Origin: RGIG9060 sp036307825
GTDB lineage: Bacteria > Spirochaetota > Spirochaetia > Treponematales > Treponemataceae
Direction of reading: 5' to 3'
NCBI GenBank assembly: GCA_036307825.1
Contig: JAXJWW010000102.1
Location: 1-51,473, forward strand
Length of the DNA: 51,473 bases
A program made the position numbers and the translations under genes. The notes under the pieces are model-generated. The model was not told the origin of the DNA and searched no databases. It was given only the letters and a program-made list of their open reading frames with translations. Of the stretch, positions 41,514 to 48,496 are shown one piece after another (positions within the stretch are counted from its first letter, which is position 1; each line of letters begins with the position of its first letter).

Positions 41514-42365
41514 TTAAACTTTTTGAAATACTGTTGGTGCAACCATTTCTAGAGGTAAGTTCATATTATAAATAGTTTCAGAATGTCCAAGAAATAAATA
41601 TCCGCCTTTTGCCAAATATTTCATAATCTTTTTAAGGACAGATTCTTGAGTTATTTTATCAAAGTACATAAGAACATTTCTACAAAAAATTATTTCCATT
41701 TCACTTTCTAACCCAAAGTCAACATCCATGAGATTTAAATATTGAAATTGAACTTTTTTAGAAATTTCAGATACAATTTTAACTTCCAAATTTTCGCTGT
41801 TGTTATCTTTTAAGAAGTATTTTTCCTTAATATCTACTGGAATATTTTTTACAGAATTTATTGAATAAATTCCAGTTTTTGCTTTTTGCAAAATTTTTGT
41901 TGAAACATCTGTAGCAAAAATAGAATAGTCAAAATTAGTATCAGAATTTTTTTTATATTCTTCAACTACCATTGCCAATGTGTAAGGCTCTTCACCAGAA
42001 GAACAACCTGCTGACCAAATATTAAAATTAGTTAATCCAGAATTTAACAAAGAAGGAATAACATCTGATGTCAAAAAGTCAAAATGATTTGATTCCCTGT
42101 AAAAATGAGTTAAATTGGTTGTAATTGAGTCTATTAAGTGAACTAATTCCTCTTTTCCTGTTTGTTCAGATGAAAAAACATAGTCTATATAGTCGGAGAA
42201 ATTATGTAAACCTAAAGATTTTAGTCTTGAATGTAAACGAGTTTGCATCATTAATTTTTTAGATTTGGGCATTTTGATCCCAAGTTTTGCTTCAACAAAA
42301 GTGGCTATTTTTCTAAATTCTTCGTCTTCTAAAATTTTTATGCCTACATTTCTCGATTCACTCAT
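41514..42365 (-). CDS. cheR: Chemotaxis protein methyltransferase CheR
   Basis: 283 residues. The N-terminal helical CheR domain includes LGIKMPKSKKLMMQTRLHSR. The SAM domain has TTNLTHFYRESNHFDFL, WSAGCSSGEEPYTLAMVVEE, and EIIFCRNVLMYFDKITQE, the diagnostic CheR motifs. It methylates receptor glutamates to adapt chemotaxis. No C-terminal pentapeptide-binding TPR extension. AGAGAGAAG upstream serves as ribosome-binding site. Opposite to the receptor-like gene with 5 nt between them. Confidence 0.92.
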   Translation of the reverse strand: MSESRNVGIKILEDEEFRKIATFVEAKLGIKMPKSKKLMMQTRLHSRLKSLGLHNFSDYIDYVFSSEQTGKEELVHLIDSITTNLTHFYRESNHFDFLTSDVIPSLLNSGLTNFNIWSAGCSSGEEPYTLAMVVEEYKKNSDTNFDYSIFATDVSTKILQKAKTGIYSINSVKNIPVDIKEKYFLKDNNSENLEVKIVSEISKKVQFQYLNLMDVDFGLESEMEIIFCRNVLMYFDKITQESVLKKIMKYLAKGGYLFLGHSETIYNMNLPLEMVAPTVFQKV

Positions 42366-42611
42366 AGAAATTTATCTTCTCTCTTTAAATTTTACTTCAT
42401 AAAACAGGAAACTCATTTCAAACGAAAATCTTCATACAAAAAGAATTTATCAGATTTAACATTTGATATTTTTATCTCCAAAAAATATTTATACATTCTT
42501 TTATTTTTCAATTTAATATTATATAATGACTTAGTAAAATACCACGAATAAAAATCTATCAACAGAAAAGTTTATCGCGGGAAAATACACACCATAAATT
42601 TTAATCTACTT

Positions 42612-43607
42612 TTGAGATTCAGTCTATTAAAAAATGATAAAAAGACGAGAATTATTAAAACTAGAAAAATAAAATTTAGAATCAAAAACAAAGATAAGGA
42701 TTTACCAAAATTGAAAACACAAACTGAAGAAAATACAAAATTCAAACCAATAAAATCTCTTGGTGTTGCAAAGGCTTTTTTAGTTTTACCATTTAGATGG
42801 TCATCTTTAAAATCTCTTTGTGGATATCTTTATACAGTTGTAACAAAATTCTTTTGGCTACAATTTTCTGTAAAATTAGGATTTAGAAAAATTCCAGTTT
42901 TATCAGTTGATAACGCACTTGACAGAAAAGTTCCATTTAATCCATTTAAAGTTCCAATTTATTTGGATTTTATTCACTTTTGGGTGCGTCCTATGGTTTT
43001 TATTATCAACAAATTTGGAGCAAAAAAAGCTGTTCCTTATTGCGCAAAGTTTTTCTCTGTAATTGACCAAAGCTATTATCAAGCTTCAAGAGTTTATAGT
43101 TTTAGAATGTCTACAACTGATAGACCAATGTGTAAAGTTGATAAATCCGTTCAAAAATATTTTAACACAATCAGAACAGTTGATCCTCATTACCTTTGTG
43201 TTCCAAGTTTGCACATTGCAATAGTTGTTCTTGCCTACACTTTCTTTAGAAAAACTTTTGAAGAACTAGGCATGGATAAAGAAGAAATGGATTTTTACAA
43301 CGCAGAACTTTATCGTGGAGCATTGGATATTGCAGAAACTGTTTTGTATGTAAAACAACATAGCGTAAACTGTATTCCCGCTGCTCTTTTTATGATGACA
43401 AATTTAATTCCTGAATATTTTACAGCAGAAGATGCAAGAATCTTTATTGACGATTTATTCAAAAATGCTGATGATATTCAAGAACAAGATAAAATTGATA
43501 TTCATAATCACATTAAAAATATGTACGAAAATCTTCTCCAGGAAAAAGGTGAACGAGATTGGACGGAGCCTGTTAAAAATTGGCTTTTAAGTTACACTCC
43601 AAGTTGA
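42612..43607 (+). CDS. PAP2-like conserved protein, assignment weak
   Basis: 331 residues. The start is uncertain: a TTG at 42612 is the first possible and no ATG occurs before residue ~127. The N-terminal ~60 residues are strongly basic. VPSLHIAIVVLAYTFF resembles PAP2 phosphatase motif 2 (PSxH) and VKQHSVNCIPAALFMM its third motif, but the usual SR and Asp are not clear. It may be a divergent membrane phosphatase-like protein. 42366-42611 upstream is AT-rich with a TATAAT at ~42521 and nothing else. It overlaps the convergent kinase gene by 16 nt. Confidence 0.45.
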   Translation: MRFSLLKNDKKTRIIKTRKIKFRIKNKDKDLPKLKTQTEENTKFKPIKSLGVAKAFLVLPFRWSSLKSLCGYLYTVVTKFFWLQFSVKLGFRKIPVLSVDNALDRKVPFNPFKVPIYLDFIHFWVRPMVFIINKFGAKKAVPYCAKFFSVIDQSYYQASRVYSFRMSTTDRPMCKVDKSVQKYFNTIRTVDPHYLCVPSLHIAIVVLAYTFFRKTFEELGMDKEEMDFYNAELYRGALDIAETVLYVKQHSVNCIPAALFMMTNLIPEYFTAEDARIFIDDLFKNADDIQEQDKIDIHNHIKNMYENLLQEKGERDWTEPVKNWLLSYTPS

Positions 43608-44962
43608 AGTATAAATTCACATCCTTCACCTTCTTGAGAAAGAACTTTCAAATTCCAGCCGTGAGAATTTACAACTGTTTTTACAATTGAAAGGCCTAAA
43701 CCTTTTCCATCTTCACGGCGAGAATTTGTACCTCTGTAAAGTGGATCAAAAATAAAAGGCAAATCTTTTTGACTAATTCCCTGTCCATCATCTTTTATCG
43801 AAATAAAAACTGAATTTTGTTTTTCATCAAAGTTTGCTGAAAGTAAAATATTTCCACCTTTTGTGGTATATCTAAAAGCATTATTTGTAAGATTTTCCAA
43901 AGCACGCAAAAATAGTTTTTCATCTAACGAAACGTAAATTGCATCACTCAACTGAATATCGTAAGAAAAATTTTTATTCAATAATTGTGCATCCATAGAA
44001 ACTCGTTTACAAAATTCCTCTAAAATTGATTTAATTTTTTTTGATTGTAAACTTTGTCTCCACTCACTTGTATCTAATTTTACAAAATCAATTAATTCAT
44101 CAATTCGCTCGTTTAGTTGGTCAGCTTTGTTGACAATAATTTCTACAGATTTTTCTCTCATAGCCACATCATCAACCATTCCGTCAGAAATTGCTTCTGC
44201 ATATCCTTTTATCAAAGCAATTGGAGTTCTTAAATCGTGACTAATTCCCATAATAAATCGACTTCTACGGATTTTTTCATCTTGTAAAGAAAGTCGCATT
44301 TTATTTAAAGAATGAGTTAATGAAACAATTTCATTACTTCCTGTGGCTTCAACTTCCAAATCTAATTCACCAGATGCAATTCGTTTTGTACAATCGTCAA
44401 GTAATGTAACAGACTTTGTAATTGATCGTGTAATTAAAAATATTACAATAGAAGAAAATATTACCAAAGAAACCAAAATAATAGCAATGATAAAAATTGG
44501 ATTTCTCAATCTGTATTTAATGCGAGGCGAAAATCTAGGTAAACGAGTTACAACTACTAAAGATTTCTCTTCATCAATATGAGCCGTATCAATTTGATAA
44601 AAATAATTTTTTCCAGATGCATAAATAAAATCAAAAATTTCTTCTGAAGAATATTGATTATTTTCTGAATTAAGTTGAGAATCAAAATCCGAAAAATTTG
44701 AAAGTACCAAATTGTAATTTTTATCAAAAATCAAATACTCAAGACCTTCTGGCCTACGACTTAATTTTTTTTGTACAATTTGCCAAGACTCCGCATCAAC
44801 TTGAAAATTATAATTGGAACTTCCTACAAGTTCATCGTATCCCGGAATTATCAATCTTTTAGGACTATTTGTGTAATTCTGAAAAAACATAATAAAAATC
44901 AGAGCCAGAGGAATAATGATAATTCCTGCAAGTAAAAGACTAAATTGTGATTTTATCTTCAT
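43592..44962 (-). CDS. Sensor histidine kinase (HAMP, HisKA, HATPase)
   Basis: 456 residues. Membrane helices at ~8-27 and ~155-178 enclose a ~125-residue periplasmic sensor. HAMP follows at ~178-230, then HisKA with the phospho-His242 in FIMGISHDLRTPIALIKGYA, N box ALENLTNNAFRYT (~370), G1 IKDDGQGIS and G2 GKGLGLSIVK. Partner of the response regulator, whose gene is 16 nt upstream. The signal is unknown. Confidence 0.9.
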   Translation of the reverse strand: MKIKSQFSLLLAGIIIIPLALIFIMFFQNYTNSPKRLIIPGYDELVGSSNYNFQVDAESWQIVQKKLSRRPEGLEYLIFDKNYNLVLSNFSDFDSQLNSENNQYSSEEIFDFIYASGKNYFYQIDTAHIDEEKSLVVVTRLPRFSPRIKYRLRNPIFIIAIILVSLVIFSSIVIFLITRSITKSVTLLDDCTKRIASGELDLEVEATGSNEIVSLTHSLNKMRLSLQDEKIRRSRFIMGISHDLRTPIALIKGYAEAISDGMVDDVAMREKSVEIIVNKADQLNERIDELIDFVKLDTSEWRQSLQSKKIKSILEEFCKRVSMDAQLLNKNFSYDIQLSDAIYVSLDEKLFLRALENLTNNAFRYTTKGGNILLSANFDEKQNSVFISIKDDGQGISQKDLPFIFDPLYRGTNSRREDGKGLGLSIVKTVVNSHGWNLKVLSQEGEGCEFILQLGV

Positions 44963-44978
44963 GTACTAACCTTAAAAT

Positions 44979-45680
44979 TTAATCGTTAAATCGATAACCT
45001 AAACCAAAAACAGTTTCGATAAAAACTGGTGTTGTAGAATCTTCTTCTATTTTTTTTCTTAACCTTTGGATATAAACTGCTACCGCAGATAAGTCTCCGT
45101 AAGAATTTCCCCAAACTTCCTTATAAATCACTTCTGGAGTAAGTGGTTTTCCTTTGTTTTTAATTAAAACTTCCAAAACACTAAATTCTTTTGCAGAAAG
45201 TAAAATTCGCTCAAAGTTTCCTTCATTGTTTTTTCTCCGTAAAATACAACTTTCACAATTTAAAGTATAAGGTCCGAATTTTATTTCTTCTACAGAGTTA
45301 TCTTTTTCCTGAGAATCTTGAGTTCGTCTTATCATTGCTCTAACTCTTGCTGTTAAAACTCTTGGTGAAAATGGTTTTGTAACAAATTCATCTGCCCCGT
45401 AACCTAAACCACTAATAATATCTTCATCAGCATCACGGGCAGATACTATAATTACAGGTATATTATTTGTTTTTCTAAAGTGATGTAAAAATTCAAAACC
45501 GTCCATTCCAGGAAGGTTCAAATCTAAAATAATCAAATCTGGAACATAATTTTCTAAAATAGAAAAAGCCTCTTCTGCACTTTCAACTTGTTTTACAGTC
45601 ATTCCTTCTTTGCCAAGATACATAGCAACTAAATCTGACATTTCTTTTACATCTTCAATTATCAAAACATCTGCTTTCAT
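44979..45680 (-). CDS. OmpR-family response regulator
   Basis: 233 residues from the ATG at 45680, preferred over in-frame ATGs at 45701 and 45689 because a promoter of leaderless type ends 7 nt before it. The receiver domain has VLIIEDVKE, phospho-Asp in LIILDLNLPGMDG, IIVSARD and the Lys in FVTKPFSP. The C-terminal winged helix (EFSVLEVLIKNKGKPLTPEV, VYIQRLRKKIEED, GLGYRF) binds DNA. Operon with the kinase. The efflux operon begins 500 bp away in the other direction and is a plausible target. Confidence 0.85.
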   Translation of the reverse strand: MKADVLIIEDVKEMSDLVAMYLGKEGMTVKQVESAEEAFSILENYVPDLIILDLNLPGMDGFEFLHHFRKTNNIPVIIVSARDADEDIISGLGYGADEFVTKPFSPRVLTARVRAMIRRTQDSQEKDNSVEEIKFGPYTLNCESCILRRKNNEGNFERILLSAKEFSVLEVLIKNKGKPLTPEVIYKEVWGNSYGDLSAVAVYIQRLRKKIEEDSTTPVFIETVFGLGYRFND

Positions 45681-45687
45681 AACTAAC

Positions 45688-45716
45688 ATAATTTCATACA
45701 TAATTAAACTTGTAAA
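45688..45716 (-). promoter_or_regulatory. Promoter of the two-component operon
   Basis: Minus strand -35 TTTACA (45711-45716), 17-bp spacer, -10 AATTAT (45688-45693), 7 nt before the ATG at 45680. Confidence 0.5.
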
Positions 45717-45868
45717 TATTTTAAATGAATAATAACAAAAAATTAGTTTTGTTTTATATTTTGTTTATAGAGTTTTTTACCGATTTATCATAATGTAGAA
45801 TAGTTAAAATATAAGAGTAACTTCAATTTTTTTTATTTGTTAAATTATTATAGTAAACAAAATCAAAA

Positions 45869-46174
45869 TAGAAATATGATAAAAACTTCTCCTAAAATTG
45901 CGTCGAAGTTTTTATCTAAAGTTTGCGTCGCAAACTTCATTATTAACGGCTGTTTTTCACTTTGTTGCAAAACAGCGTAAAAAGTCAAATCGGGAATTGA
46001 CATTCCCTCATTGACTTCTTATAGAAGTATGATAAAAACTTCTCCTAAAATTGCGTCGAAGTTTTTATCTAAAGTTTGCGTTGCAAACTTCATTATCAAC
46101 GGCTGTTTTTCACTTTGTTGCAAAACAGCGTAAAAAGTCAAATCGGGAATTGACATTCCCTCATTGACTTCTTA
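45869..46174. repeat. 153-bp hairpin-rich unit in perfect-length tandem duplicate
   Basis: Units 45869-46021 and 46022-46174 differ at only three positions that I can find. Each contains GATAAAAACTTC/GAAGTTTTTATC, AAGTTTGC/GCAAACTT, GCTGTTTT/AAAACAGC (loop TCACTTTGTTGC) and AAGTCAA/TTGACTT with an inner GGGAAT/ATTCCC. The second unit ends just before the GGAAGGAA ribosome-binding site of the tolC-like gene, so the hairpins probably lie in its 5' leader. 45717-45868 is AT-rich with nothing recognised. Confidence 0.85.
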
Positions 46175-46187
46175 CGGAAGGAATTAA

Positions 46188-47513
46188 ATGAAAATTAAAT
46201 ATCTTTTTTGTCTTTTTGTAATTCTAAGTTTTGTTTGTTATTTGGGTTTTTCTCAAGAAATCACTGTTGAACAAGCAATCGAATTAGCAAAAGAAAATAA
46301 TCCTGACTTGAAAAAACAAAAACTCACTTTAGAAGATGCAAAACGAAAGGCTCAAAACAAATGGAATAAATTTTTGCCAAATATGTCTGCAAGTGCAAAT
46401 CTTTCTAATGGCCATGATTTTGCAGGTTCTTCAAATTGGGACTGGAGAGCAAGTGCTGGAGCAAATCTTTCTTTTTCATTTGCATTGCCATCTACAATTC
46501 AACAAACTCAACTTAACTATTTAATAGAACAAGCAAATTATCAAAAACTTGAATCTCAAACAATTTCTTCAGTTTCTACAACTTTTTATTCTTTAATTGC
46601 AGAACAACAAAATATTCAGATTTTAAAAGAAAGCCAAAATCTTGCAAAAAATGTTTATGAACAAACAAGAAAAAATTACAACAATGGTTTAGCTTCTGAA
46701 TTAAATTTATTAAAATCTCAATATTCATATCTTTCGATTGAACCTCAAATTCAACAAGCACAAACTTCATATAAAAACAATCTTGCAAATTTTGGCTTAA
46801 AAATCGGAATTGAAGATACATCAAATCTTAAATTAAAAGGTGAAATTCAACTTGAAAAAGTAAATCTTCCTTCTGTGGAAGAACTTACAGAAACTTACCT
46901 TGAAAAGCGCCATGATGTAATTCTAAGTGATTTATCAGTAAAACAAGCCGAACTTGCAAAAAAAACACAAGGCTCTTCAAAATTACCTTCTCTTAGTTTA
47001 AGCGAAAATTTAAGTTTAGGCCAAAATAAAGCTTATAATGCAGAAAATCCACAAGAAGGGATTTCACCTCTTTCTGTAAACGGAAGTTTTTCTATTGGTG
47101 TAAATATCCCTCTTTCATCATGGATTCCTGGATCTCAAGATAATTTAACAGGAAAAACAAACCAAGATAATATTACAAAAGCAAAAATTTCAGCTGAACA
47201 AACAAAAATGGTTGCTCAAAAGGACATTGAAAGCAAAGTTCAAGAGTTAAATCGTCTTTGGAATTTAATTGATGTTTCTAAATTAAATGTTTCTATTGCA
47301 ACTCGTTCTTACGAACTTGCTCAGGACGGATATAGAGCAGGTTTAGTTTCACAAACTGATTTAGAAACAACTCGTCAACAAATGGTAAATGCACAGTTAT
47401 CGCACTTACAAACACAAATAAAATATTTATCAGCAAATTACGATACAGCATTTGCATTAAATATGCCTATCGAAGAATTTTATAAAACATTTGGAAATCA
47501 GGAGTCAAAATAA
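46188..47513 (+). CDS. TolC-family outer-membrane efflux protein
   Basis: 441 residues with a signal peptide (cleavage after LGFSQ). Two OEP repeats: ITVEQAIELAKENNPDLKKQ and TYLEKRHDVILSDLSVKQAE begin the halves, and RSYELAQDGYRAGLVSQTDL marks the second coiled hairpin. It forms the outer-membrane channel of a tripartite pump with the next two genes; its stop overlaps the adaptor start at 47513. Expression may be affected by the structured tandem repeat upstream. Confidence 0.88.
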   Translation: MKIKYLFCLFVILSFVCYLGFSQEITVEQAIELAKENNPDLKKQKLTLEDAKRKAQNKWNKFLPNMSASANLSNGHDFAGSSNWDWRASAGANLSFSFALPSTIQQTQLNYLIEQANYQKLESQTISSVSTTFYSLIAEQQNIQILKESQNLAKNVYEQTRKNYNNGLASELNLLKSQYSYLSIEPQIQQAQTSYKNNLANFGLKIGIEDTSNLKLKGEIQLEKVNLPSVEELTETYLEKRHDVILSDLSVKQAELAKKTQGSSKLPSLSLSENLSLGQNKAYNAENPQEGISPLSVNGSFSIGVNIPLSSWIPGSQDNLTGKTNQDNITKAKISAEQTKMVAQKDIESKVQELNRLWNLIDVSKLNVSIATRSYELAQDGYRAGLVSQTDLETTRQQMVNAQLSHLQTQIKYLSANYDTAFALNMPIEEFYKTFGNQESK

Positions 47514-48496
47514 TGAAAAACAAGTCAGATTTAGTTATAAAAATCATCATTGTTATTTTAATAGCAGTATTTTTAGGACTATCATTTTTAAGTATTCATT
47601 CTACAAACAAAAAAACTTTAGAAATGGCAAATCGTGGAACTGGTCAAGGTGGAGCAAATCCAAATATGGTGCCACAAGGTGCAAATTCAAAACAAGATGC
47701 AAAAGCGTTAGCAAATACAATTTCTGTTTCTGTAAAAACAATGGAACCAGAAACAATTCAAAGTACAATCAAAGTTACAGGTGATATTTCTTCAACTTCA
47801 CAAATAAATATTTATCCAGATACTTCAGGAAAGATTACCAAAATCTTAAAAAATATTGGAGAAACAGTTTCTAAAGGTGAAGTTATCGCTTATGTAGACC
47901 CATCAAAACCAGGTTCTGCCTTTGCAGTAAGTCCTGTAACAGCAACAATTTCAGGAAGCCTAATCGATTTACCAGTGAATATCGGAGATACAGTAAACAA
48001 TTCTACAACCATTGCTACAATCGGTTCTTTAACTGATTTGAAAATTACAACAAATGTTGCAGAAAAATATTCAGCTTATCTAAAAGCAGGGCTTCCTTCA
48101 TATATAACAATTACATCAAGCCCAGAAAAATTCCCAGCAAAGACTACAAAAATTAGTCCAGTTGTAAACAAAACAAGTAGAACAATTCAAATTGAATTAA
48201 AATTTGACCAATACAACAAACTTTTTAAGCCAGGAATGTTTGCTACAGTTGATTTAGTTATTCAAGAAGCCAAAAACTCATTTGTAATTCCTAAAAAAGC
48301 AATAAAAAATTTTAATAATACAACTACAGTTTTTATTGTTGACGAAAATAATCAAGCACAACGAGTAGAAATCACAACTGGAATTTCCAACGACTTAGAT
48401 ATTGCTGTAACATCAGGCTTAGAAAAAGGTATGAAAGTTATCACAGCAGGTTCTGTTACAGAAGGTTCTAATGTAAAAATAGTAGGTTCAAAATGA
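47513..48496 (+). CDS. RND efflux periplasmic adaptor (membrane fusion protein)
   Basis: 327 residues. An N-terminal membrane anchor (~8-26) is followed by barrel-sandwich/lipoyl halves (GKITKILKNIGETVSKGEVI, and GSLIDLPVNIGDTVNNSTTI) and beta-barrel strands ending KPGMFATVDLVIQ and FVIPKKAI. The helical hairpin between lipoyl halves is very short, as in simple adaptors of this type. It joins TolC and RND proteins. Starts at the base where the TolC gene stops. Confidence 0.88.
   Translation: MKNKSDLVIKIIIVILIAVFLGLSFLSIHSTNKKTLEMANRGTGQGGANPNMVPQGANSKQDAKALANTISVSVKTMEPETIQSTIKVTGDISSTSQINIYPDTSGKITKILKNIGETVSKGEVIAYVDPSKPGSAFAVSPVTATISGSLIDLPVNIGDTVNNSTTIATIGSLTDLKITTNVAEKYSAYLKAGLPSYITITSSPEKFPAKTTKISPVVNKTSRTIQIELKFDQYNKLFKPGMFATVDLVIQEAKNSFVIPKKAIKNFNNTTTVFIVDENNQAQRVEITTGISNDLDIAVTSGLEKGMKVITAGSVTEGSNVKIVGSK

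Noticed and set aside
45869..46174. CRISPR-like or minisatellite array
   Set aside because: Only two abutting units of 153 bp with no spacers; the internal symmetry is that of hairpins.
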